From Solibacillus ferritrahens (GTDB taxonomy: Bacteria; Bacillota; Bacilli; Bacillales_A; Planococcaceae), in contig NZ_JAXCLE010000014.1 in NCBI RefSeq assembly GCF_037027585.1, positions 39,202-103,201 of the forward strand: DNA of 64,000 bases. The letters run 5' to 3'. Positions 9,110 through 17,586 of the stretch are shown in pieces. How positions within the stretch are numbered: the first letter of the stretch is position 1; every line of letters starts with the position of its first letter. The notes beneath the pieces are model-generated. The model saw nothing but the letters and a program-made list of their open reading frames with translations, was not told the DNA's origin and made no database searches. Both the position numbers and the translations under genes were made by a program.

Positions 9110-10729
9110 TTAAACTTGATCACTTTGAGCATTGAATTGCGTTATTAAATTTCTTTTCAGTATTTTACCAACAGCCGTTTTAGGTAACTCTTTGACGAAT
9201 TGAATTTCTCTAGGAACCTTATATGCAGACAATTGGGTACGACAGAAATCAATAAGTTGGTCAGACGTCACATCCTGCCCATCCTTCAGTACTACAATTG
9301 CTTTAATTGTCTCGCCGCGATACTCATGTGGAATACCAATTACCGCGACTTCAAGTACAGCTGGATGTTTATAAAGAATGTTTTCAACCTCGATAGGATA
9401 AACGTTATATCCGCTTGCGATAATCATTTCTTTTTTACGTCCAACAATAAAGAAGAAGCCGTCCTCATCCATTTTTGCTAAATCTCCTGTATACAGCCAA
9501 CCATTCCGTATAGCGATATTTGTTTCTTCAGGTCTGTTCCAATAACCTTTCATCACCTGAGGCCCTTTAATAACCAATTCTCCAACTTCACCAACAGCAA
9601 GGCTTTGCTCTCCAGTTGCAATATCTACTATTCTCGCATCTGTATTTGGAATTGGAATACCAATACTCCCCTTTTTCTGCAATCCATCAACAGGATTCCG
9701 ATGCGTCACAGGTGAAGCTTCTGATAGCCCATATCCTTCAGCAACCGAAGTACCACTTATCTCGTTGAATTGATTAATAATCTCTATTGGTAAGGGTGCC
9801 GATCCACTCGAACATATATTAAAACAGCTCAGATCAAACTTTCTGACATTGTAATAATTTACGAGTGCAATATACATCGTTGGAACGCCCGGAAATGAGG
9901 TTGGCTTTGTTTTTTCAATTATGTCAATGACTTGCTCCACATCAAATTTAGGTACCAAAATCAAATTTCCACCGAGATAGAACGTGACAGACATAGCACT
10001 CGTCATTCCATATACATGAAACAATGGCGAAATAGTTAAAACACGCTCTTCCCCTTTTTTTACCTTAACAGTGGAAGTCGCTTCACTTTGAAGGGTGTTA
10101 GCAACTATATTAAAGTGGGTTAACATTGCCCCTTTTGGTGTTCCGGTTGTTCCTCCTGTATATTGCAAAACTGCTACATCTTCAACTGGATTTATATCTA
10201 CCCTTTGCAGTTCGCCCTCATCCTCTATTAATAATTCATCTGGCAAGTAAGCGCTTTCTACAGAAACCGGGAAAACCTCCTGAATCGGTGTTTGCGCTCT
10301 AATCGCCTCAATTAAAGGAAGTAATTGATCCATTACAATGATTGCCTTCGCCCCAGAATCATTTAAAATATGGATTAATTCTGAAGCCTGATACATTGGA
10401 TTTACTTGAACTACAATTCCACCACATGCTAGTATGCTGTAAAAACTCACAGGGTATTGAGGACAATTCGGAAGCATAATTGCAACCCGATCACCTTTGC
10501 CAACACCAATTTTTGATAGACCTTTCGTAGCCTTTTTAATGTTATTGCTCAGTTCCTTATAAGAGAAAGTTTTCCCATAAAACGTTATAGCCGTGTGATT
10601 TGGATATGTTGCTATAGACTCATCTATCAGCTGCGGAAGCGAAATTTCCGGTATTTCAACTTCTTTCGGATTTCCGGGTACAACATGCTTTAACCAAGGT
10701 CTTTCCACATTTGTTTTGCTTTGCGTCAT
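9110..10729 (-). CDS. acyl-CoA synthetase (AMP-dependent ligase, long-chain fatty acid type)
   Basis: A 539-residue ANL-family enzyme. The adenylate-forming P-loop YTGGTTGTPKGA, the VAEGYGLSEASPVTHRN motif, GWLYTGDLAKMDEDGF and the C-domain lysine region PKTAVGKILKRNL are all present. It activates a carboxylic acid with ATP and CoA through an acyl-AMP, the entry step of the pathway. Length and the VPTMYIALVN segment resemble medium or long-chain fatty acid ligases, but the true acid is unknown. It overlaps the upstream SDR by 4 bp. Confidence 0.92.
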   Translation of the reverse strand: MTQSKTNVERPWLKHVVPGNPKEVEIPEISLPQLIDESIATYPNHTAITFYGKTFSYKELSNNIKKATKGLSKIGVGKGDRVAIMLPNCPQYPVSFYSILACGGIVVQVNPMYQASELIHILNDSGAKAIIVMDQLLPLIEAIRAQTPIQEVFPVSVESAYLPDELLIEDEGELQRVDINPVEDVAVLQYTGGTTGTPKGAMLTHFNIVANTLQSEATSTVKVKKGEERVLTISPLFHVYGMTSAMSVTFYLGGNLILVPKFDVEQVIDIIEKTKPTSFPGVPTMYIALVNYYNVRKFDLSCFNICSSGSAPLPIEIINQFNEISGTSVAEGYGLSEASPVTHRNPVDGLQKKGSIGIPIPNTDARIVDIATGEQSLAVGEVGELVIKGPQVMKGYWNRPEETNIAIRNGWLYTGDLAKMDEDGFFFIVGRKKEMIIASGYNVYPIEVENILYKHPAVLEVAVIGIPHEYRGETIKAIVVLKDGQDVTSDQLIDFCRTQLSAYKVPREIQFVKELPKTAVGKILKRNLITQFNAQSDQV

Positions 10730-11496
10730 AATGATCCACCCCCATCAATAGCTAATACTTGCCCTGTAATATAATCACTTGCCTTTCCAGCAAACAGTAA
10801 TGCTGCAGCCTTTAACGAATTCGTATCACCAAGTTTATTCATTGGATTTTTTTGCCTAATACGATCACCGCTTTTTTCAAGAATATGTTTTGTCATCGTA
10901 GTTTCGAAAAATCCTGGAGCAATAGCATTAACAGTCAAACCATACTCCGCCCATTTACGTGCCAAATCCTTTGTGAAATGGTGTATTGCAGCTTTACTCG
11001 TGCTGTAACCAATGGCATTTAAAACTTCAGCAGGCTCTGCTTTTATACCTGCGACAGAGCCAATATTAATGATTTTCCCGTATCCCTTTTCAATCATGTG
11101 ATTGCCGACTGCTTTCGACATAAGGAAGGTGCCGGTAACATTGACGTTCATCACCTTTTGCCATGCTTCAAGGGGCATCTTCTCAGCCTTTTCTCCCCAA
11201 GTAGCCCCGCTATTATTTACTAAAATATCAATTTGACCAAAATCCGATATAACTTCATTTACTGTATTGACCACATTTTCCTCATTGCCTACATCACAAA
11301 TATAAGCTCTTGCTTGCACTGAAAACTTATTCTGAATATAGTCGACTGTTTCTTGGCAATTGCTTAATTTACGGGAACAAATCGCAATATTGGCACCATG
11401 CTCTGCAAATGCTTCTGCAATATCCCTTCCTAATCCTCTTCCTCCACCTGTAATAAGAGCTGTACGTCCACTTAAGTCAAATAAAGATTGATCCAT
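10726..11496 (-). CDS. short-chain dehydrogenase/reductase (second in operon)
   Basis: A 256-residue SDR: TGGGRGLGRDIA cofactor loop at about 16-27, catalytic Ser in NIGSVAGIK, Tyr and Lys in YSTSKAA, and C-terminal GQVLAIDGGGSL. The usual NNAG reads NNSG, a conservative change. It is the first gene behind the palindrome at 11524-11541 and therefore likely the operon's promoter-proximal gene. Closest general style is 3-oxoacyl reductase or gluconate 5-dehydrogenase-like SDRs. Two SDRs in one operon suggest the substrate carries a second hydroxyl or oxo group, or that they differ in chain-length preference (inference). Confidence 0.88.
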   Translation of the reverse strand: MDQSLFDLSGRTALITGGGRGLGRDIAEAFAEHGANIAICSRKLSNCQETVDYIQNKFSVQARAYICDVGNEENVVNTVNEVISDFGQIDILVNNSGATWGEKAEKMPLEAWQKVMNVNVTGTFLMSKAVGNHMIEKGYGKIINIGSVAGIKAEPAEVLNAIGYSTSKAAIHHFTKDLARKWAEYGLTVNAIAPGFFETTMTKHILEKSGDRIRQKNPMNKLGDTNSLKAAALLFAGKASDYITGQVLAIDGGGSL

Positions 11497-11523
11497 ATAT
11501 TCGCTCCTATCTCATAAAAATAA

Positions 11524-11541
11524 ATACTAATCGGTCAGTAT
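11524..11541. promoter_or_regulatory. probable TetR-family operator before the ligase/beta-oxidation operon
   Basis: The 18-bp site ATACTAATCGGTCAGTAT pairs at 7 of 9 positions and matches the palindrome at 13271-13288 in its outer ATACT/TCAGTAT arms. It lies 28 bp before the start of the SDR. On the minus strand it overlaps a plausible promoter, TTTACG with an 18-base spacer to TAGTAT, so binding would block transcription. The likely binder is the TetR protein at 12626-13195 (inference). Confidence 0.6.
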
Positions 11542-11575
11542 GTCGTGCGTAAATAAAGATAATTTTTAAACTTTT

Positions 11576-12574
11576 TCAGGGTGTAAGAATTAACTTTCCA
11601 ATTGTTTTTCTCCCTTGGAGTAATTGGTGAACTAGGGGCGCATCTTCTAATCGATAAATACCTCCGATTGTTAATTTAAGCTCTCCGCTATCCACAAAAT
11701 TCAGTAATTCAGTAAAGCTCCGTCGGTATAATTCAGGCTGACTCATTATTAGTGGTAAAAAGAATCCGATAACGGAATGGTTACGGCGCATAAGCTGACT
11801 AGCATCAAGTGTTGACATTTCACCACTCGCTCTACCAAATATCACCAAACGCCCGAATGGTGCTAGGCATTTAAATGTCTTTTCAAAAATATCTCCACCA
11901 ACCATTTCAAGTGCTATATCGACACCTTTTCCTCCAGTAAATTCTCGTACTTTTTCTTCCCATCCTGGTTCCGTATAATTCACAAGGTAATCTGCACCTA
12001 AACTCTTTGCATGTAAAAGTTTTTCCTCATTACTAGCTGTTGCAATAACTTTGCCCGCTCCAAATAATTTTGCTAATTGTACCGCAAGTGCCCCGACACC
12101 ACCCGCAGCTGCATGGACAAGAACAGTTTCACCTTTTTCTAGACGTCCCATTGTCTTTAAAATGTGGTACGCCGTTTGTCCTTGTAAAGGCAGCGCTACA
12201 GCATCCGAATATTCAACACCATTTGGTATTTCTGTAAGCGCCATTTCATGCACGCTAACAAATTGTGCGTAAGCCCCTGACTCTATAAGTGACACAACGC
12301 GCATACCAGGCTTTAATCTTTTTACATCTTTCCCAATCGCAACTACTTCACCTGCTACCTCTGCACCCGGTATAAACGGCAGTTTTGTCGGAACAACGTA
12401 CTTCCCTTCTCTTCTAGCAGTATCTGCATAGTTTACTCCGATAGCCTTTACTTCGATTAATACCTCTTGGTCACCAATTTCAGGTCTTTCAATGTCTATC
12501 AAATTTAAAACATCTGGGCCCCCATATTCTGTGAATTGAATGGCTTTCATTGTTTTGGTTGGAACTGTCGTCAT
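11576..12574 (-). CDS. NADPH:quinone oxidoreductase-like zinc-less medium-chain dehydrogenase
   Basis: A 332-residue MDR-superfamily protein. The opening MKAIQFTEYGGPDVL is typical of quinone oxidoreductases, the N-terminal GroES-like domain contains IGVNYADTARREGKY, and the Rossmann loop VHAAAGGVGALAVQLAK follows. No catalytic zinc ligand pattern is visible. It would transfer hydride from NADPH to a quinone or an enoyl/enone substrate in the cytoplasm. It sits between the TetR gene and the operon operator, 79 bp before the next gene, and might reduce an unsaturated intermediate. Confidence 0.87.
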   Translation of the reverse strand: MTTVPTKTMKAIQFTEYGGPDVLNLIDIERPEIGDQEVLIEVKAIGVNYADTARREGKYVVPTKLPFIPGAEVAGEVVAIGKDVKRLKPGMRVVSLIESGAYAQFVSVHEMALTEIPNGVEYSDAVALPLQGQTAYHILKTMGRLEKGETVLVHAAAGGVGALAVQLAKLFGAGKVIATASNEEKLLHAKSLGADYLVNYTEPGWEEKVREFTGGKGVDIALEMVGGDIFEKTFKCLAPFGRLVIFGRASGEMSTLDASQLMRRNHSVIGFFLPLIMSQPELYRRSFTELLNFVDSGELKLTIGGIYRLEDAPLVHQLLQGRKTIGKLILTP

Positions 12575-12625
12575 ATAATGCCCCCTTTTATAGATTGATA
12601 TTTAAATAAAATTACAGAAGATACT

Positions 12626-13195
12626 TCATTCCCCTTTTTGACTTATTCCGTATAAAACAAAGTCCACATACTTCTCCGCTAACTCTTCAACAGACACCTC
12701 TCCATCAGGATTAAACCAGTTATAGCTCCAATTGGTAACACCTAAAATGGCCAAGGCGATCAATTTCGGATCTAAATTTTCTCGAAACTCTCCAGATTTA
12801 ATCCCTTCACTTAGTACATCTACAATATTGACCCGAAATTCTTCTCTTTTTTTCTTAACCTTTTTTGCATTCTCTGGTGTTAAATTCCGCATTTCTCGAA
12901 AATAAACACGACCATTTGCTCTTTGCTTCTTAATATCTAGAATAACAAGTGATACGATTCCAATAATCTTTTCGCGGCAATTTTTCGTACTATCCATGAT
13001 GACTTTTTGTCTGATCAATAAGTCATCAATGTATCTTAGGTGAATTTCCATCAGTAGAATCTCTTTACTCGTAAAATAATAGTAAAAAGTACCTTTCGTA
13101 ACGCCTAGTAAATCCACAATGTCTTGTATTGAAGTTTCCTTAAATCCTTTTTCCTGAAAAAGTTTAACGCTCTGTTCTGTGATTTTTTCTTTCAT
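12626..13195 (-). CDS. TetR/AcrR-family transcriptional regulator of the acyl-CoA cassette
   Basis: About 189 residues. The N-terminal HTH TSIQDIVDLLGVTKGTFYYY near residues 22-41 followed by FTSKE is the family signature; the C-terminal helical part is the ligand pocket, and acyl-CoA is the likely effector by analogy with Bacillus FadR and related regulators (inference). ATG at 13195 and a TTG one codon before it are both within reach of AAAGGA. A palindrome 73 bp upstream and a partner site at 11524 suggest autoregulation and control of the operon. Confidence 0.88.
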   Translation of the reverse strand: MKEKITEQSVKLFQEKGFKETSIQDIVDLLGVTKGTFYYYFTSKEILLMEIHLRYIDDLLIRQKVIMDSTKNCREKIIGIVSLVILDIKKQRANGRVYFREMRNLTPENAKKVKKKREEFRVNIVDVLSEGIKSGEFRENLDPKLIALAILGVTNWSYNWFNPDGEVSVEELAEKYVDFVLYGISQKGE

Positions 13196-13198
13196 CAA

Positions 13199-13610
13199 GT
13201 AACAAATCCTTTCTCTCTACTTACGTTACTTAAGCAACAAAGTACTCTCTTCCCTCACCCAATTCTTCAAATACTGACCGCTCAGTATTATCCAGATAAT
13301 TAGTTATATGATTTAAAAGTGGTAAATATTAATTTTAATTTTTACTATTAAAGATAAACTTTAGAACCATCACAATTATTTGCATCAGGTAATATACTTT
13401 GCGGTGACTTTTATGTGGTATTTAAGAGTACGTTTGATAGCATTTTAGAGAAGATCAAGATTAGTTATGCTTATTAAAGAGATTTTATTTAATAAATTAA
13501 TTTTTCCTGAATCTCAGATTAAAGTGAGTTGAAATCGGTTGAGAAAGCCTAATACATTTGACAAGGGGGTTGTTGATTCAAAAATTGTGGAATTTACTAG
13601 CAATATAGAA
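13199..13610. other. intergenic stretch without a recognised gene
   Basis: About 410 bp between the divergent TetR and esterase genes. Apart from the TetR palindrome, it is AT-rich with short frames interrupted by stops. No recognisable coding remnant, stem-loop terminator or RNA motif was seen. Confidence 0.5.
13271..13288. promoter_or_regulatory. probable TetR-family operator before the TetR gene
   Basis: ATACTGACCGCTCAGTAT, pairing at 8 of 9 positions, lies about 75 bp upstream of the TetR start and matches the site before the ligase operon. Its position suggests autorepression. Nothing comparable was seen elsewhere in the window. Confidence 0.6.
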
Positions 13611-13658
13611 TTGACGATAGTCTAATTAGACTCTATAATATTGAAGTCTAATTAGACT
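13611..13658 (+). promoter_or_regulatory. promoter with two identical palindromic operators (esterase-padR operon)
   Basis: A near-consensus promoter, TTGACG at 13611-13616 and TATAAT at 13634-13639 with a 17-base spacer. The perfect 14-bp palindrome AGTCTAATTAGACT occurs at 13619-13632, filling the spacer, and again at 13645-13658, covering the expected start of transcription. Centre spacing is 26 bp (about 2.5 turns). The PadR protein encoded as the second gene of the operon is the obvious candidate repressor (inference). Confidence 0.75.
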
Positions 13659-13682
13659 ATTAAGTAAAGGAATGAAAATTAA

Positions 13683-14525
13683 ATGATAAAATCTTTTTTA
13701 ATGTTGGGGCAATCAAATATGGCAGGGCGTGGTTTCTTACATGAGGTTGAACCCATTTATAATGAAAAAATAAAAATGCTTCGCAATGGTCAATGGCAAA
13801 TGATGACAGAGCCGATTAATTATGACCGCCCTGTTGCTGGTATAAGCCTAGCAGCCTCTTTTGCAGAAGCATGGTCGAAAGCCAACCCGGATGAAGAAAT
13901 TGGTTTGATTCCATGTGCGGAAGGTGGAAGTTCCTTAAACGATTGGCATCCTCAAGGTACTCTTTTTAAACATGCTTTGTCCGAAGCTCAATTTGCTCTT
14001 GAAACTAGTGAAATTTGTGGCATACTTTGGCATCAAGGTGAAAGTGATAGCCAAAATTCTCTACATGAAACGTACTATGAAAAGCTATCTCTTATCATTG
14101 ATACTTTACGTAAAGAATTAAACCTCCAAGAAATCCCATTAATCATTGGTGAGCTTGGTGATTTTTTAGGAAAAACAGGTTTCGGAAAATACTCATCAGA
14201 GTTTCAGGAAATCAACGAACAATTACGCCGATTCACTCATGAGCAGCAAAATTGTTATTTTGTAACGGCAGAAGGTCTAACTGCCAATCCGGATGGTATT
14301 CATTTAAATGCCGTTTCCCAACGGAAATTTGGTTATCGGTACTTCAAAGCATTTTCGGAAAAGTGTCATATCCTAGAGCCTCTTTCGGATGAAAATCAAT
14401 CAATAAAAGTAAATACTCACCATTCTAAAACTGAACAAATATATATTCATAGTATGAATTTAGCTCTTGGTAAAATCACATACGCTGAATATGAAGTACA
14501 AATGGCGAAGGTGATGCAACCTTGA
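13683..14525 (+). CDS. sialate O-acetylesterase-domain (SASA / CE6-like) carbohydrate esterase
   Basis: A 280-residue SGNH-type esterase. The block-I serine is in LMLGQSNMAGRG (about 7-18), the block-III region reads GILWHQGESDSQ, and the Asp/His pair is in NPDGIHLNAVSQRKFG. IPCAEGGSSLNDWHPQG lies between. No signal peptide is visible, so it should act in the cytoplasm, removing acetyl groups from a sugar or related ester. A five-codon frame (13672-13686) overlaps the ATG. It shares 4 bp with padR, whose product probably represses it. Confidence 0.85.
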   Translation: MIKSFLMLGQSNMAGRGFLHEVEPIYNEKIKMLRNGQWQMMTEPINYDRPVAGISLAASFAEAWSKANPDEEIGLIPCAEGGSSLNDWHPQGTLFKHALSEAQFALETSEICGILWHQGESDSQNSLHETYYEKLSLIIDTLRKELNLQEIPLIIGELGDFLGKTGFGKYSSEFQEINEQLRRFTHEQQNCYFVTAEGLTANPDGIHLNAVSQRKFGYRYFKAFSEKCHILEPLSDENQSIKVNTHHSKTEQIYIHSMNLALGKITYAEYEVQMAKVMQP

Positions 14526-15058
14526 TCCCCTTACTTATCCTTGGCTTACTTATTCAAAAGCCTGGCGCTCATGGATACGAACTTTTAAGTCTAATGGAAA
14601 AACGACATTATAAATATATCGTGAACTTTACTAAAGGATCCTTCTATTACAATTTGCAACAGCTTGAAGAAAAAGGATTAATTGAACAAACACATCAAAT
14701 ACGTCCAAACAATGGTCGTGAAGTTCACAGCTTTAAAATCACATCTTTAGGCAAAGAAGAATTCGATAAATTAATGGTCAAATATGGGACTAAATCTGAG
14801 TATGTAAACTTACAATTCTATGGGGCACTACTCTTTGCAAATGAATTCGATAAAAATAAATTATTAGAATTAATCCAATCACAAATTGATCAAACTGAGG
14901 CCAGAATTGCTCTTCTTGATGAATACTTAGCTATTAAAGAATCACCAGGTAATATTGATTATTTTCGCCGCATGAACGAAAATTCCCGTTCTCACCATTT
15001 AGTGAACTTAAAATGGTTTAAAGATTTGAAGGCAGATTTAGAAGAAGGTACTGGATGA
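14522..15058 (+). CDS. PadR-family transcriptional regulator
   Basis: A 178-residue PadR protein with the winged-helix opening LLILGLLIQKPGAHGYELLS, FTKGSFYYNLQQLEEKGLIE and a C-terminal dimerisation helix region. The TTG start is chosen because AAGGTGAT precedes it at normal spacing and PadR proteins begin at this point. It overlaps the esterase gene by 4 bp, so both come from the promoter at 13611. The two palindromes there fit an autoregulatory PadR circuit; the inducer is unknown, perhaps a phenolic or acetylated compound. Confidence 0.88.
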   Translation: MIPLLILGLLIQKPGAHGYELLSLMEKRHYKYIVNFTKGSFYYNLQQLEEKGLIEQTHQIRPNNGREVHSFKITSLGKEEFDKLMVKYGTKSEYVNLQFYGALLFANEFDKNKLLELIQSQIDQTEARIALLDEYLAIKESPGNIDYFRRMNENSRSHHLVNLKWFKDLKADLEEGTG

Positions 15059-15082
15059 TTAAAAATATACTCCAGACCAAGC

Positions 15083-15276
15083 AATAAGCGGAGGATTTAC
15101 CGTTATTTGCAGAACTTTGCTCATTTCGATGAAAATAAGGGAAGAATTTCCCCTTATTTACGTTTAAATCGTTAATTTTTATGGATTTTTAATCAATAGA
15201 GGGAATTACTACCCTTATTTTAGTGAATTTTTACTTCATTTTTAAAATAAGGGTAATTTCTCCGTCTATTTTGGTC
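15083..15276. repeat. four-hairpin intergenic repeat, copy 1
   Basis: About 194 bp with four imperfect hairpin units at 15083-15107, 15133-15159, 15195-15221 and 15245-15272. Each has the form AATAAGSGG...CCSTTATT. The first and last units, and the second and third, mirror one another, making the whole element a loose inverted repeat. It is closely similar in sequence and spacing to 18864-19056 and related to three more copies. It starts 25 bp after padR and has no T-run typical of a terminator. Confidence 0.85.
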
Positions 15277-15602
15277 GCTTAACATGTCTTTTTTCAATAT
15301 ACCACCAAACCTATAATAAATTGGCGATACTTCACATTTCTCAGATGCCCCCTCTCTTTATAGAGTTCCTCTTTCGCAAGTATCTTCCAGGGGGTTGAAT
15401 ATCCTTTGCCCATGTTTATTAAAATAGAGACCCAATATAATAAGCATCATTTTGAATGATGTCATTCTCATCTTTCCAAATGATGATGTTCCCTTTCCCC
15501 TTTATCCCATCATTCAAAAACAGCAGGCAATACTAAGACTGAGGTTTTTTTAGTTCTTACGAAATTTATCTTGCATTAATTAAAATCCTCCTTTAATATT
15601 AA
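15277..15602 (-). other. intergenic stretch, possible decayed minus-strand gene
   Basis: On the minus strand AAAGGAGG is followed by ATG and a nine-codon frame ending TAA (15560-15586 area). Further along, an open stretch starting MGKGYSTPWKILAKEEL (about 38 codons, near 15295-15411) has no ribosome site. A palindrome CATCATTTTGAATGATG is at 15445-15461. This may be the remains of a gene but no family was recognised. Confidence 0.3.
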
Positions 15603-15603
15603 A

Positions 15604-15618
15604 TTAACCACCGGTCAA
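15604..15618. promoter_or_regulatory. TetR operator, own gene
   Basis: On the minus strand this reads TTGACCGGTGGTTAA, a 15-bp inverted repeat with arms TTGACC/GGTTAA around three bases. The same site, TTGACCACTGGTTAA, stands before the MFS gene. It lies 18 bp before the TetR start, just ahead of its ribosome site. Confidence 0.65.
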
Positions 15619-15636
15619 TTTAATAGGAGGTCTTTT

Positions 15637-16200
15637 ATGGGACGGAAGCAAATCAAAGATACATTATCAAAAGAATTGATTGTAGAAGAAGCAGATCGTC
15701 AGTTTTTAGAATTAGATTTCAATAAAGTATCTATGCGCTCTATTGCGAGTGCTTTAGGTTGTACTCATGGTTCCATCTATTACCACTTCCAAAATAAAGA
15801 AGAACTTTTTAATGCCGTAATCGAAAAATATTTTACTATGCTTAATCAAATGCTTGAAAACAGTTTAAATCTTGATGCTATTGAAGGTACAAAACAAATA
15901 TTTATCAACTATATGCAATTTGGTTTAAATAATCAAAGTCAATACGATTTTATGTTTGTACAACACCACGGATTAGAAGATCCTCTTCAGCAGCCTGCTC
16001 CAAGAAAAAGTCTCAAAAAATTTATCGATACTATTCAGGAGCTTCATCAAAATAGATTAAAGGAAGATAATATTCACTCTACATTTATTTCTTTACATGG
16101 CTTTGTTCTTTATTACAAAGGTAGAATTGAACGCTATGATGACGCAAAAATAGCAGCGAATGCACATGCTGACTTTCTTTTAAAAGCTCTAGTTATCTAG
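15637..16200 (+). CDS. TetR-family transcriptional regulator of the adjacent MFS transporter
   Basis: A 187-residue TetR protein. The HTH MRSIASALGCTHGSIYYHFQ is at about residues 28-47, followed by NKEELFNAVI. The C-terminal part (FGLNNQSQYDFMFVQHHGLE) resembles regulators of small-molecule efflux. AGGAGG precedes the ATG. It is 71 bp upstream of the MFS gene in the same direction, and each gene has its own copy of one palindrome, the classic plan for a drug-responsive repressor and pump (inference). Confidence 0.9.
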   Translation: MGRKQIKDTLSKELIVEEADRQFLELDFNKVSMRSIASALGCTHGSIYYHFQNKEELFNAVIEKYFTMLNQMLENSLNLDAIEGTKQIFINYMQFGLNNQSQYDFMFVQHHGLEDPLQQPAPRKSLKKFIDTIQELHQNRLKEDNIHSTFISLHGFVLYYKGRIERYDDAKIAANAHADFLLKALVI

Positions 16201-16219
16201 AGTTTTTTTTAAAGAAGAA

Positions 16220-16234
16220 TTGACCACTGGTTAA
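16220..16234. promoter_or_regulatory. TetR operator before MFS transporter gene
   Basis: TTGACCACTGGTTAA, arms TTGACC/GGTTAA, matches the site at 15604-15618 in 13 of 15 bases. It lies 37 bp before the MFS start, so repression at this second promoter is likely. Confidence 0.65.
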
Positions 16235-16271
16235 TTAAATGGGTTTTTATAAATACACTATGAGGTGAATA

Positions 16272-17504
16272 ATGTTTAAAAACAGAAAATTTCTTTTATT
16301 GTTTTCAGCTACTTTTTTTAGTGCCTTTGGAGATGCAACCTTATTTGTCATTCTATTAAGCATATTGCAATCACTGGGCGGGAATGGAGTAAGTACTTCA
16401 TTATATTTCATATTTTCTGCTCTTCCTGTATTATTATTCGGTTTACATATAGGTGCATTTGTAGAAAATAAATCATTACAAAAAGTGATGGTTTTTTCTG
16501 ATATTATCAAGATTCTATTATTGCTTCTTTTCTCTTTATTCAATTTTCTTTATAGCGAGTCTTTACTCACCGTTTTTCTACTAATATTTTTAGTAACAAT
16601 TAGTAACATCTTTTTTACAACTGCTAGTAATACTTTAATGCCTCATATTGTCGAACAATCACATATACCGACAGCTAATAGTTTCTTCCGAATTATCACT
16701 ATGACAGCAAAACTACTATCGTATTCGTTTGCTGCTCTACTCTTTAATTTGAATCTAGGTACAAATACAAGCGTAGTAATTGTCATTAGTTTTTATTGTG
16801 CTTCTTTTTTTGCAATTATGTTTATTCGACCATCTTTTCGTAATATACATCCATCTATTAAAAATCCCTTATTAATTGATTCGATTAAAGAAGGTCTATC
16901 CTATATTAAAAATGATAAAGTTATTTATAGACTGTTTATTGTATTTTTCTTAGGCTGGCTGGTCGGCTCATCAATTGATCTATATTTAATCAATTATTTG
17001 AAATTAGTGCTAAATAAAGGTGCTGAAAGCCTATTCCTATTTACAACACCGACATTCGTTGGTATTATCATCGGCTCACTAATAAGCCCCATCTTGTACA
17101 AAAAAATAAATAGAAAATACGGTGTTCTATTGTCTCTATTTGCCTTCAGCTTTGCAATTTTATGTTTTGCTTTGCATTTGCCCCTCCCATTACTACAATG
17201 TCTTTTAGTTATAGGCGGAGTTTCACAGGGGATTTTAAATATTTTTGTAGTTAGCTATTTACAAACACATGTGGAAAGTACACACCTCGCTAGAGTATTT
17301 AGCGTATATAATATCATTTGTGTTGGGGGAGGTATTCCAGGTTATTTATTATTCGGTTATCTAATAGACATGGTAGGTGCGTTATCCTTAGGCTTTATTA
17401 TATCGGCATATTTATTAATTGTTGGACTTGTCTGCATAACCATTCTTCCCCCTTTAAATGACAAATCTAGAGCTACATTTAATGCAAATGCCAACAATGA
17501 ATGA
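16272..17504 (+). CDS. MFS transporter (probable efflux)
   Basis: A 410-residue membrane protein with about twelve hydrophobic segments. The N-terminal MFKNRKFLLLFSATFFSAFGDATL is typical of the DHA3-like/MdfA-macrolide-type MFS group, and the loop between segments 2 and 3 (FVENKSLQKVMVFSDI) follows the family pattern. The cytoplasmic centre is at about residues 180-205. It should use the proton gradient to export a small molecule. AGGTGA lies before ATG. The preceding TetR gene and shared operators indicate ligand-inducible expression; the substrate is unknown. Confidence 0.87.
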   Translation: MFKNRKFLLLFSATFFSAFGDATLFVILLSILQSLGGNGVSTSLYFIFSALPVLLFGLHIGAFVENKSLQKVMVFSDIIKILLLLLFSLFNFLYSESLLTVFLLIFLVTISNIFFTTASNTLMPHIVEQSHIPTANSFFRIITMTAKLLSYSFAALLFNLNLGTNTSVVIVISFYCASFFAIMFIRPSFRNIHPSIKNPLLIDSIKEGLSYIKNDKVIYRLFIVFFLGWLVGSSIDLYLINYLKLVLNKGAESLFLFTTPTFVGIIIGSLISPILYKKINRKYGVLLSLFAFSFAILCFALHLPLPLLQCLLVIGGVSQGILNIFVVSYLQTHVESTHLARVFSVYNIICVGGGIPGYLLFGYLIDMVGALSLGFIISAYLLIVGLVCITILPPLNDKSRATFNANANNE

Positions 17505-17586
17505 AGTAACGTAACCCCTAAAAGTTAAACAAGGTTATTACATTGGCTACTAAAACATTTTGTTGAAACCATTTATAATAAAAATA

